Assembly: GCA_030374735.1 (NCBI GenBank)
Contig: JASCIV010000716.1
Location: 1-13,599 of the forward strand
Reading direction: 5' to 3'
From: Gracilaria caudata
Taxonomy: Eukaryota > Rhodophyta > Florideophyceae > Gracilariales > Gracilariaceae
Length of the DNA stretch: 13,599 nucleotides
Positions within the stretch are counted from its first letter, which is position 1. Each line of letters begins with the position of its first letter. This document shows, in pieces, positions 1-9,900 of the stretch. The position numbers and the translations under genes were made by a program. Under the pieces are notes generated by a model. The model saw nothing but the letters and a program-made list of their open reading frames with translations, did no database searches and was not told the origin of the DNA.

Positions 1-10
1 CCCCCCCACC

Positions 11-2296
11 ATGAGCTCCGCACTCCCTGTGTCCTATGATCGCCGCTCGTTCCTCGTGCGCCGCGAGCCCCTTCTCATCCTGTCCGGTTCCGTACACTAC
101 GTCCGCGTCCACCCCTCCAGCTGGCCCGCTCTCTTCCGCTCCTTCCGCGACGCCGGTCTCAATACCCTCGAAACCTGTACGTACTGTCCCCGCGCTGCCT
201 GCCCGCCCTCGTCCATTCCTTCCCTGCTCAGCGCCTGACCGTCCTCCCCCGCAGATGTGTTCTGGGCGCATCACGATCAAAGTGGTGATCCCGATCGCTA
301 CAACTTTGACGGCTCGCGCGACCTCTTTGCCTACATTGCTGCCGCCGCCCGCGCCGGTCTCTACGTCATTCTGCGTCTGGGCCCCTATGTGTGCGCAGAG
401 GTCTCGTACGGCGGATTCCCGTTCCACCTGAGAAACCAGCCTCATGTGCAATTCCGCACCATCAATGCCACCTTCATGTACCATGTAGAGCGCTGGGTCA
501 GACACGTCGCCGACCAGCTCCACCGACGCAGTCTGCTTGCCAGCGCTGGCGGACCTGTCATTCTCGTCCAGCTTGAGAATGAGTACCAGATGGTGTCCGA
601 TGCATACGCCGCGCTGGGCACTGCCTATCTGCAATGGATGGCTGACTTGCAGCAGCAGCTCCACTTGGGCGTGCCCGCCATCATGTGTTACGGCGCCGCA
701 GAGGGCGTTGTAGAAACTATCAATTCCTTCTATGCCCACCGCGACATCGCCGATCACCGCCGTCGTCACCCGGATCAGCCACCAGTGTGGACCGAATGTT
801 GGACAGGCTGGTATGACGTGTGGGGTGCTCCACATCATCGTCGCCCGCTGCACGACCTCTTGTATTCTGTTGCTCGCTTCTTCGCTGCCGGAGGTGCTGG
901 CATCAACTATTACATGTGGATGGGCGGCACCAATTTTGGCAGGACTCCCATGTACCTGCAGACCACGTCGTACGACTATGACGCCCCTATTGACGAGTTT
1001 GGCTTCCACACCACCAAATCTCGACATCTTGCCTTGCTTCATTCGCTGCTAAAAAAGGGCTTTGAGACTCACTTTATGAACAATCGCCAGGCTGATCCCC
1101 CTGTTGTCGACGGTGTGGTGCGATGGGGCGACGTCCTGTTTGTATGTAACGATACACAGCAAGTGAAAACTACAATCTTCCTCCCATCTGGCGCGCGCTA
1201 TCCGCACCAGCTAAGCGCACGCAGCGTGCATGTTGTGGATGCAAGCTCCTTGCAGCTTCTTTTTGACACGTCTGCGACACGTCCCGAACTCGTGGTCTCT
1301 AAAGAGTACGTGCACGTGCGAGCCACACCGTCGCGGTGGAAGCTCGTTTCTGAACCTGTTCCTACATGGCACTCGCTTGGCAACACTGACACTCGCGACG
1401 TGGTCTCGAGTGACGTGCCGCACGAGCAGCTGGCTCTGACAGGCGACCAGTCTGACTACGCCTTTTACGTAGCACGCTTCGAACGCTGTGGCAAAGCTGC
1501 ACAGTCCATCACATTGTGTTTTGAGGCCGCTGACTTTGTACGCGTCTTTATTGATGGTCGGCCGTGTGCCACATCACAGTTGCCCCTGTGGGAGGATCGA
1601 TGGCGCAACAAGTGGGCTCAATATCCAGATGGCGAAAGGGGCACTGCACATGAGCTTACTGTGCCTGACATTTATCATCAAGCTTTTGAGCTTTGTGTGA
1701 TGGTCAATGCGCTCGGTCTTGTCAAAGGCGACTGGCAGCTGAACAACGAAAACATGGCGTGTGAGAGGAAGGGATTGTTATCGGATGTCAAAGTTGACGG
1801 CTGGCAGAGGAGTTCAAGGTGGCGCTGTGTTGGGAAACTGGCTGGTGAGCTTGGTGACTATATGAATCAGTTGCACACCATGTCCACACAGCCTCGCGAA
1901 GACCTCTCTGTAGAGTTGCCGGTATGGTGCACATGTGAAGTGAAGGTGAGCACGCCTTCGGAAAGTTGGGTCCTCGACCTGTTAGGGTTTGGAAAAGGAG
2001 TGTTATGGGTGAATGGTCACCTCCTTGGGCGCTTTTGGGACATCAAAGGGACAAGGGGAATTCATGGCTTCTTGACTGGTTCTCCTATTGTTCAAGACGA
2101 GCCGGGGACGCCTTCGCAACGGTACTATCATGTTCCGAAGTGGGTACTCCCGGAGCCAACCAGTGGCGAGCTTGTGCTTCGGATCACAATGTTCCTTGAA
2201 GCTGGCCTGCAAGACATGCCACTCTTGAAGCTCATGGAGGCCAAAGTGTACCCTCCAAACCCGATACAGGAACAAGCTGTGGATCTAGTAGACTGA
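11..2296 (+). CDS. Plant-type beta-galactosidase, GH35 (two exons: 11-176 and 255-2296)
   Basis: GH35 enzymes hydrolyse terminal beta-linked galactose from galactosides and galactans by a retaining mechanism. The spliced protein is 735 residues. Splicing restores the family block ETYVFW across residues 54-59 (Y56 has a split codon). Visible family blocks are SGSVHY (25-30); GGPVILVQLENEY ending at 166, with acid/base Glu165; WTECWTGW with nucleophile Glu236; MGGTNFGRTP (about 278-287); and YDYDAPIDEFG (about 295-305). The catalytic barrel spans roughly 7-320. Beta-sandwich segments follow: CNDTQQVK near 350, DYAFYVARF near 456, and the galactose-binding-like KGVLWVNGHLLGRFW near 636-650. The length suits plant BGALs without a C-terminal lectin domain. 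The ATG at 11 has a good context (CCACCATGA), but only ten bases precede it and no upstream stop is visible. The protein starts almost at the barrel with no signal peptide, so it is either cytosolic or has an upstream exon outside the window. Family assignment is very secure; substrate is not determined. Confidence 0.95.
177..254 (+). other. Spliceosomal intron of the GH35 gene (78 nt, phase 1)
   Basis: The donor is GTACGT and the acceptor CCCGCAG, preceded by a pyrimidine-rich tract. Without splicing the first reading frame stops at 236-238. Removing 177-254 joins T to AT to make Tyr56 and restores the conserved GH35 block LETYVFW, which is strong evidence for these exact boundaries. Confidence 0.93.
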
Positions 2297-3092
2297 TCAT
2301 CAGAGGGGTCCTTAGACTTGATGAGGGAAATTGACGTGGACTGCGCACCGTTGCATGAACCTGTCATACACCATCTAGAATTTCAGGTTATATGTACTGA
2401 GGGTACTGGTGCGTTTAGCGCATCCATTAATGCAAACACATGCTTTGATGACGAGCACCGGTACTGCACCTCGTGCACTGGGTGGTAGGCAAGTTGCATT
2501 CTTGATATTGCGCAAACTTGAAACAGAGACGCCCAGCAGCGACTATCTGTACGGATAAATGGCTCTCCTCTGGGGCGATGCTCTTTGCCCATTTCTCGGG
2601 TAATATCTGCAAATCGCGCTGAACTGTATGTGAGAGATGATTCTGTTGTTTCCTTTCGTTAAGGTTCAAACAGGCGCGCCTTCAAAGGCCCAAATGACAA
2701 AGAGTAGCGTCACCTCGCACGAATAAAACTCGTGCTTGAGAGCGGGATGTGGCCCGTACCGGTTTCGGGGCCTTCCTGCAACTGCCTGCCTCTCGACTCT
2801 CGGCTGTAGCAAGCTGAAAGATATGCTGGGGCATGAATTGTCATCAAAGGGCTTTGCAGATGGAGAATAGTTTGTGCGACAGAGAAGCGTACAAGAGAAC
2901 AAGCGGTCAGACTGCGCACACCGAAAATCTGCTTGGGAGATTGAAAACCATTTTACACAACAAAATTATCGGATGCACATGTGACGACTTCCAATGATGC
3001 GAGACGTTTGCTCCCACAGGATTTGACCTGATTCGTGAGCATAGCAAAGTGCCACAGTCGCTCATAGATCTTCTTCGAGGGCGACTCTTCCA
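2297..3092. other. Intergenic spacer between GH35 and phospholipase genes
   Basis: This 796-nt stretch should hold the 3' UTR of the GH35 gene and the promoter and 5' UTR of the phospholipase gene. An AATAAA at 2722-2727 on the plus strand is a possible polyadenylation signal, but it lies 426 nt after the stop codon and is weak evidence. No convincing TATA box is seen. The short minus-strand open frames here (the longest about 80 codons) show no recognisable motif. The in-frame TAG at 3042-3044 limits how far the next protein can extend upstream. Confidence 0.6.
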
Positions 3093-5618
3093 ATGAGCGA
3101 CAACGTTGTCGTCAATGTTACCTGCTTTCTGTCACCCCCACCGCTGAAATCCACCCGGCTTGCAAAGAAGAAAACTTCCAACGTCTTTACCAGCAAAACG
3201 ATCGTGAACCCCCAATGCGTCTCTCATCCCAAACCACAGAATCCGCTGCATACTCTAATATCTATTTTGAATCCCTTCAGAGCAGCTCCAGACGCTTCCC
3301 CACCAGAAGACTCCGATGGGCTGCATGCTCGTCTGCGTGCCCGCGCTGAAGATGACGGCGTGAAAGCTCGCCTTGCCGCACGACGTGAGCGGGTATCGGC
3401 GCCAGCTCTTCCGGCGCAGAAGCGCCGCCGTAGTCCGGAAACGAAAACTCCGAGCCAGCCTGCGCCACGAGCCCGAACCTATGGTGTTCCGGAAGGGAGA
3501 CTGTACGAGTTCGTTTGCGAGGCAATTCGACGACGAGAAGAAGTCGGTGATGGAGACGTGGTTGCTCTCCTTCCCTATGACCTGCAGAGGAAGGTCTTTG
3601 ACGAAATCATTTCCAGTAAGCTAGCTAAAGTTGAAACATACGAGGGCAATGGGATTGAAGAGGAGAGAGAAACAGAGGGCGGGTGGGCAAGTGCTGTGTG
3701 GGGCTTTGCTGGTAATGCCATCAAAGTTGTGACGTTTCGGGACTTGTGGAAAGAGAAAGGTGCAAACGACGACTCCGTTTCGGCGGCAGCATATGCCGCT
3801 GCTGTTGAGCGCGACAGCCGCATGGCTGTTGATGCTGATGTTGGAACCTCTGCTGCTTCTGCGTATGCGGCTGCGGCTGCTATAGCGACGTCAGCATTTG
3901 CCTCAAGTCCGAGCGAGGCAGAGCTAGCGGGACTAAAAGCTGCTGTCGCTGCTGCACGTGCTGTTAATAACGAAGATGAAGCGAATGTCTTCCTTGATAC
4001 TATTGGAGTCCGTCCACTAGTGGCAGCTGCTAGCGTGTTTTCTGGAATTGAGAAAGCCACGGTGCTAACTGCCTTGGCGAACCTCGCTATCATTGTCCCG
4101 AAATCCCGTACGGCTATGCTTAATGCTGGTGGTAACATAGTGCGGACTTTATCGGATGTCATTCATCAATCCGGTCGTTTTGGGGCTCAAGCTGTTGGAG
4201 GCCTATGGCATACGGAAGCAGTTGTGAGCGGAACCCATCTGCTTGGTTCATTGGCTTTGGCACGGGGGGCAGGACAGGAAGCAAGAAAGGTGATGGCATG
4301 CGATAAAGAACTTATTAGAGGTCTAACTCGTTTGGCTGGTGGTTTAAAGAACGGAGAGCCCGAAGGTGCAGCGCGCGCGGCGCGACGAGCCCTTGGTGCC
4401 ATTGGCGTTAACAAATGGAGACCAAGAATGCCCGGCCAGAGGGGCTTGCGCATTTTGTGCATCGATGGTGGTGGCACGCGCGCGATCATGGCCTTCGAAA
4501 CGGTAAGTGTTCTCTGGCGACAGATTTGCCGAGACCTGCGATCTCTCGCGAGCTGAAGGTGGAGTTCTCTAATGTCATTAATGTAAGATTGCTAACGATC
4601 TCGTACTCTTTGTGCTTCATCGGTCTTGCAGCTGAAGCAGCTCAAGAGAATAACAGGATGCGAGATTCACGAAATGTTCGACATTATTGGTGGTACAAGT
4701 ACTGGTGCGATTGTGGCAGCTTCTATCGGTATTGTTCACAAGACCGTGGAGCAGGTAGAGGTGTTGTACAGAGATATGATAGGAAAAATATTCGCAAAGC
4801 ATCCGGTGAACGGTCCGAAGATGTTACTGACTCGTGCTTACTATGATACAAGTGTATTGGAGTCAACTCTGAAGCAGGAGTGTGGAAAAGGCGTCTTCAT
4901 CGATTCTTTGGCAGAAGAAAACATGAACCGAGTCTTTGTCGTGAGTTCGGTTATGTCGAGAAATCCGAAGGAGTTGCACGTGTTTCGCAATTACACCTAT
5001 CCAATTGGGCACGAAAGTCGGTATGATGGAACTACTGAAGCCCAGTTATGGGAAGGGCTCAGAGCTTCATCCGCAGCGCCGACTTTCTTCTCAGAAATAC
5101 GAGTTAACGGAGAACTCCATGCGGACGGAGCAATCGTCGCGAATAACCCCACTGCAGTTGCACTACATGAAACGAAGTGCATGTATCCTGGCGTACCAAT
5201 TGAGCTCGTGGTTTCACTGGGGAACGGATTGAGTCCCGCTGCTGTTCAGGAAGAAAACGAAGCTGGCAAGAAGAATGTTGGATGGGGTGATGTGGTCGGA
5301 TCTATCGTAGCATCAGCGACAGCAACTGAGGTTGTACACCATGCCATGCAGGATCTTTTCCCGGAGGACAAATACTTTCGGTTCAATCCTACGACTGAGA
5401 ACACCCAAATCGATGAGACGCATCCAGAAACTCTAGCAACCTTCGTGAAGGAAGCACATGATTACATCGCCAATAACCGCAAGGATTTTGAGAAAGTTGC
5501 GCGCATTCTAAGACCAAAAACTCCTCGCTCACTCTGGAGACGCTTCCGAGATGCACTCAGCAAGGAGCTGCAGGAGTTACAAAGCGGAAGCGATGATGAC
5601 TTGTACCTCCCTAACTGA
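3093..5618 (+). CDS. Patatin-like phospholipase, iPLA2-gamma/PNPLA8-like (two exons: 3093-4502 and 4632-5618)
   Basis: The likely role is a calcium-independent lipid acyl hydrolase that releases fatty acids from membrane glycerolipids using a Ser-Asp dyad. The spliced protein is 798 residues. The patatin domain starts near 450: the oxyanion loop is DGGGTR (458-463), the nucleophile elbow GTSTG has Ser493, and the catalytic Asp635 lies in ADGA followed by NNP. FRNYTYP, RASSAAP, VSLGN (664-668) and KYFRFNP are further blocks typical of the PNPLA8 and plant PLA I (patatin plus ARM repeats) group. Upstream, residues 1-60 are basic and Ser/Thr-rich with almost no acidic residues, so an organelle-targeting leader is possible. 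Residues about 75-130 look disordered and basic, 137-178 helical, 230-290 strongly alanine-rich, and 300-440 helical and armadillo-like. The ATG at 3093 is the first after an in-frame TAG at 3042-3044. The C-terminus is acidic (DDDLYLPN) and lacks a peroxisomal SKL. The patatin call is secure; the ARM-like reading and location are inference. Confidence 0.95.
4503..4631 (+). other. Spliceosomal intron of the phospholipase gene (129 nt, phase 0)
   Basis: The donor GTAAGT follows the codon for Thr470, and the acceptor CTTGCAG ends at 4631. Reading through would stop at 4554-4556. Splicing joins MAFET directly to LKQLKRITG, which matches the spacing between DGGGTR and the GxSxG elbow in patatins. 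The boundaries are therefore well supported. Confidence 0.93.
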
Positions 5619-7095
5619 GAAGTCTGACTATTAAGGACTAAACACGGAGTACTTGACTAAGAACGACGCTAGACATATCGAAAACAGAAGGGCTAGTCCA
5701 GTACGTGCTCATGATTTTGTTTCAAATTGTTGCGTGCGGAATTATTCTTCACACGGAAGTTCTGTGGTCGTTCCGCGGTGTTTCTACGGAAACATTGCAC
5801 CCCAATAACTGTCTCCGACGATCGCATTTGCTCCACGCCAGCTCACTTGCAGACCAGGACGATAGATGGCTTTTTGAGCACATCTCATTGCGAAGATTCT
5901 CGTCCCCCAATTAAGAGCATTGGTACAGGTGCTATATCGAAACGAAAAAGTCGCACAGTCCACAGGGGACGATTCTCAGGATGTATGCTTCACAGTTACT
6001 TTTCCGCAGAAGGGGTAAACCTTGACCCTAGAGTGTTTCTGAAGCAACGGATTTGTGTCATGGGGGCATACGAACAGCTTCTGTCCATTGGTATCCTTGT
6101 CCAAGGTGTTCTTCCTGCTTATCTGGAGACATCCCAGGGTTAACCTTATACCTTCTGTGATTTGACCAATAGGGGTGGAATATCGGCAAGAATGGGGGTT
6201 TTGGTGACATGCACAGTGAAGAATCCCTATGCATCTTATTCTACAGCTACGGAGTAACTTTGCTCAGTCGGTAGAGAAGCCTAGTTCGTATCTCAACGAC
6301 TCTGTGGCTACCGATGCATGTTTCATCGAACTGGACATCTGTGATTCGATTCTGGGACGACTCATCCGCAATCCGAATGTTCAGACTCGGTTTTACTTTT
6401 TAGATCTTTAGATCCCAGTCTAGTGAACCGCATTATGGATTCTGAATTTGAGATGGCCGAATGGGGTGTACAGAGCATGTTATGTTGGATAGACACGTCA
6501 CGCTTCGACTTGCTTATCAATCATTTGAGATTCGTTCACATTCTGAGTCAAATGCCCGGAATTGGAAAGGAAGCAAGACACTGAAGAATGCAGATTCCAC
6601 ATTAAGATTCGCAAAGAAAATCCATCTTTCGCCTTGTTGAGTGTGAATAACGTGGCGGATGGAGAGAAACTCACAGGGGACTTCGGTTTGTGCTTTCTGG
6701 TTAACGGGATGATACCATCGAATGCTTGAGAAAATCGGGAGAGGGGTCTGTGGTGGCGTTGAAGGAATACATGCCAAGATTCGCGACAAGGAAACCGTTG
6801 GGAAACATGACGACGGCTTTTATGTTATGTAACGAGAGGAGAGTTAAGAGTTCTAGACACATCTTGCAAACAATGGCAGCTGAACAGGAATGGGTAGTCA
6901 TTAATTCACCATGGAGTACGTCTTTCTTGCAGCTTGGCGTCTCAGAACGTACAAGCTGTCACTCTTCTAATTCAGACTGCCGAACTTCAAAGGCTACTTG
7001 CCCTCTGCCTACTCTCTAACACGTGGGGCGTAGGTTCTGTTGCATAGATCTCGAGTTACCATCATTAGTTGATTTTAACTGCATGGAGAAAGGTG
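5619..7095. other. Spacer between convergent genes with scattered open segments
   Basis: No gene is called in these 1.48 kb. Plus-strand segments remain open in changing frames: frame of 5727-6143 (no convincing ATG start), 6345-6590, 6547-6723 and 6726-7019. Some read as plausible protein (for example MDSEFEMAEWGVQSM from 6434, then FHIKIRKENPSFALLSV from about 6595 in the next frame). The pattern could be a frameshifted gene relic or chance. It also contains the 3' UTRs of the flanking genes, with no clear polyadenylation signal. Confidence 0.4.
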
Positions 7096-7626
7096 TCAGT
7101 TCACATTCGTGGAGTTTCGCAGGGGAATGCTGAAGCTAAGGATTGGTCTCTCCTTCAAAGTTGTGCCTCCGCCAAAGTTGCAGTAATATCCAAAAAGAGC
7201 ATTACCGCCCGTCCCACCAAAGTCGTCATCGGATTCAGAGTCGTTTGTGATGTCAGCGAATTCTTCATCATCAAGCACCAGCGGTTCTCGGCGACGTCTC
7301 TTCGGTTTGCCCTTTTTCGCAGCAGCCCTCTTGGCACGACGATGGCGGCTTCCGGTGGTGTCCAGCATAGCTGTCCAACGGCAGTTCTGGCTACAGTAAG
7401 ACACCGACTCCTCGTTGAAGATAGAAAAGGCACCGTCCACGAAGAGAGGCCTAGAGCAATTGCCGCAAAGATCGTTCAGAGCGGTCTTCACGTCAGAAAG
7501 AATTTCGGGGAGAACTGCCGTCTTTTCGAGACGGGAAGGCCTGGCTACGTTGGATCGTGGCTGCATGACAGAAGAGAAAGTTGCGGCGGCTTCGCCTTGC
7601 TCGAAACGCACTCTTTGACCCGGCAT
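7096..7626 (-). CDS. Small protein with FLZ-like zinc-finger motif and basic/acidic tracts
   Basis: The protein is 176 residues, uninterrupted from ATG (7626-7624) to TGA (7098-7096). Its core is C54-x2-C57-x20-C78-SQN-C82-R, with Tyr before Cys78. That resembles the FLZ (DUF581) zinc finger of land plants, C-x2-C-x(about 19)-[FY]CSxxCR, whose members bind SnRK1 kinase. A dense basic tract follows at residues 94-114 (RHRRAKR, then KRRRRE) that could act as a nuclear localisation signal, then an acidic segment near 117-136 (LDDEEF, ESDDDF) and a glycine-rich tail (FGGTGG). The ordered layout of motif, basic and acidic blocks argues for a real gene over the overlapping plus-strand frame. A longer N-terminus is not excluded, because the frame stays open just upstream of the ATG and CTTCAG there could be a splice acceptor. 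Function is unproven, and the FLZ link rests on Cys spacing and a few flanking residues. Confidence 0.6.
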   Translation of the reverse strand: MPGQRVRFEQGEAAATFSSVMQPRSNVARPSRLEKTAVLPEILSDVKTALNDLCGNCSRPLFVDGAFSIFNEESVSYCSQNCRWTAMLDTTGSRHRRAKRAAAKKGKPKRRRREPLVLDDEEFADITNDSESDDDFGGTGGNALFGYYCNFGGGTTLKERPILSFSIPLRNSTNVN

Positions 7627-7687
7627 GGCTTGCTGAAGGTATAAGAACCTGAAGAAGTCGCTGTTGGTGGGGGATGATGGCCGGTGA

Positions 7688-7713
7688 GGGGCGCGGGTGG
7701 GGGGACGGGTGGG
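7688..7713 (+). promoter_or_regulatory. G-quadruplex-type sequence upstream of the minus-strand gene
   Basis: Five G-runs (4, 3, 6, 3 and 3 G) are separated by loops of CGC, T, AC and T. This meets the standard G3+N1-7 pattern with very short loops. It sits 62-87 nt upstream of the start codon of the 7096-7626 gene, on its template strand, so any transcript covering it would be C-rich. Placement in the promoter or 5' UTR is inferred. Confidence 0.7.
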
Positions 7714-7784
7714 TTGCGGCGCAGGTTAAATGAGGACGACGGTCGGTAACTGTCGGTTGTTTCAGCGGAGACGCGTTCCTCAGG

Positions 7785-7792
7785 AGATATAA
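7785..7792 (-). promoter_or_regulatory. Possible TATA-like element
   Basis: On the minus strand this reads ATTATATC, about 160 nt upstream of the start of the small zinc-finger-like gene. It is AT-rich within GC-rich surroundings, so it is a candidate core promoter element, but one short match is weak evidence. Confidence 0.2.
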
Positions 7793-9678
7793 TGCACCGT
7801 GACGTGACAGCTGGCTCCTGAGAGGCGGAGGAATAGCCAACAGCATAAAGGGAAGGATATTCAAAGCCTCTGAGCCGCATCGAAATGCAAATGAATGATT
7901 GATGCGCTTAGGTGGCAGCCTGACGTGGTGTCAACCGTAGTTGTGGTGGAACTCACTTGAATCGTTCCATTGATTTCGAGTCACGTATTGCACCGCTCTA
8001 AAATGCCAACACAATGCTCGCGTCCGTATCCTCATGACGCACGATTGCCGCCCGAATCTGACTGTTTGTGGAGTCACAGCCAAGGGCGACTACATCAGTA
8101 ATCGATAAATTCTATGCCGCGATTATATACGGAGCATTGCAGCCGAATCGAATGTGGATGAGCGAGTCAGACGTTCATGGCCTGAGCCCTGAACTGCCTC
8201 ACCAGCCCCAATCTCGATTGTGACGGGAAGTTTTAGCCGGCTACCAATGGAAATGGAACATGAAAACACATAGGCGCGTTTGAGCTCATTCTGTCGTTCA
8301 GCGCTCTCCAAATCTCCCTAACCAAACTTGCACTTGATTGGGGCAACCTGCCATCCCGTTGGACAAGTGCAAGTGCAGCATATGTTATCTTGCCTCGCTA
8401 CGGTGCATGTTTCGTCGGTGGTTAGCAGCTTATGTACATATTATGTACGGGTTATCTAGGGATATTACCAAGAGAGGGGCTCTCACGAAGAAACATAACC
8501 TTAATCGCTTTCACGGTCCCGGCTCCTCACGTGCCGCTGCTGCGGATAAACCCCAGCGTTCGATGAACAAGTTATTGCGCTCCAAGACGAAGTGGCGGTT
8601 CTCTGCTGGCCTTACAATTCTCTTATCATTCTTCGTTTAATGCTCTTGAGACAAGTTGCACCTCTGCACTTGGCGTACAACCAGATTCGACTCAAGACCA
8701 AGGATATGTTTTTCTTCATCGTCGATTACTTGATAACCAAACTTAGATATGATGACATGACTTCCATTTATTCCTGAAAGACGATGTTATATTCTAACGC
8801 TGGTCTGCACATCGACATGATCGTCTGCATGCTTGGTTAACGATGATGCCACAACTCATGGAACGCATAATATAAGTTGGCATGCGCTAGGGCCGCTTTT
8901 CGAAAGGTCCGGCAGACTCTTACTCATTGCAAGATATGCAGTTTTAGAAGCTGGCTCTTCTTTTTACACGAGGACATCCAAAACCTTTTTCCTCCCAAGA
9001 CTTGTGAGGATGCGAACGTGAGCATCACGACAGCGTCTCGCGATACCGTGGACAAACTTCTTGGCACAGCGCGGCTTATCGATTTCAGTATGATGTGGTT
9101 GCGTGGGATCATCGCAGTCTGCAATGCTTGCATATTACACTTTAGGGCGAGGGATCTCAACGACAGCATAACTGGGGATGATCAGGGAACAGCCGCTTAT
9201 GTTTAACGTTCAAAGTTCTCATGTGATCCCAGTAGCTTCCACACACAAGAGTGTGGCGAACAGATGGTTATAAACCTGGAGTTTTTCGAAAGCCATTGCG
9301 AGACGATGGGAACGAAAAAAAAGGAGATAGGGCAACGTAAATACGTCTGAAAAGACCTGATGAGGAACTTTCCGTCAATCCGGGGAGAATGAATGGGTAG
9401 CTACAAGTCATGTGTCTTCTCAATGAAGGCAGCAAGCTACCATCACAAAGAATGATCAACAGCGTGTACCATGTAAGACCGAAAGAGGACGAGGTTGCTG
9501 CAAGCTCGGTTATCGCTGACCATCTAATCGAGCAAGGCGCACATTGTGCATATTACGTAGGGTGCGACGACCGTCTCGGCCATCAAAATGCACTGTGGGT
9601 GCACGTCCGCACCGACAGGGCTGGCACTGCCAACTTGGCATCAGGACAGTACTAGGCGCTTTGGAATTGGCACTCTGT
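7793..9678. other. Long stretch without a recognisable gene
   Basis: Nearly 1.9 kb with no gene I can support. The longest open frame is on the plus strand from 8877 to 9206 (109 codons). It opens with TTG, has its first in-frame ATG only at 9090 and shows no known motif. A second frame at 9410-9655 (81 codons, ATG start) is also unrecognised. Either could be an exon of an unknown gene or chance. No tRNA-like arms, tandem repeats or transposon ends were found. Confidence 0.4.
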
Positions 9679-9693
9679 GATGCGCGGCGCATC
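9679..9693. repeat. GC-rich palindrome
   Basis: GATGCGC and GCGCATC are perfect inverted arms of seven bases around a single G. A partial further copy (ATGCGCC) and an AT-rich run (ATTATAAAAA) follow directly. It could be a dimeric protein-binding site; no flanking gene is secure enough to assign a target. Confidence 0.5.
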
Positions 9694-9900
9694 ATGCGCC
9701 ATTATAAAAATGGTACAGTGTGTCAAATTTGTCGTACAAGGGCAAGGAGCTTGGAGGCGGATGTTGTGCGAATCGCGTTTTCCACGTTCACCTTGAGTGA
9801 ACATTATCCACAGAGTAGATACTGGCGGCTGTGAGGACTCTTGGAGCAAGGAGCTCTCAGCATGATTCCAACGGTCCAAAACGAGAATCTTCTTACCGGG

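Noticed and set aside
36..431. 131-codon plus-strand frame across GH35 exon 1 and its intron
   Set aside because: It is a low-complexity Pro/Ala/Thr shadow of the GC-rich GH35 start. The spliced GH35 frame explains the sequence.
3575..4162. Minus-strand open frame of 195 codons
   Set aside because: It lies opposite the alanine-rich part of the phospholipase. GCN codon runs keep the opposite strand free of stops and give an Ala/Ser-rich shadow with no motif.
4415..4846. 143-codon frame spanning the phospholipase intron
   Set aside because: It is out of frame with the patatin motifs on both sides and simply runs through the intron.
6330..6370. Possible tRNA T-arm-like string near GATTCGATTCTGGG
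   Set aside because: No matching acceptor, D or anticodon arms could be placed around it.
7069..7644. Plus-strand open frame of 191 codons over the small minus-strand gene
   Set aside because: It begins with an alternative start codon and has no domain. The minus-strand frame has an ATG, ordered Cys motif and basic/acidic tracts, so it is preferred.
7493..7880. Two minus-strand frames (111 and 123 codons) upstream of the small gene
   Set aside because: They are proline-rich products of the C-rich strand and overlap the small gene in other frames. They look like read-through of the promoter/5' UTR sequence.
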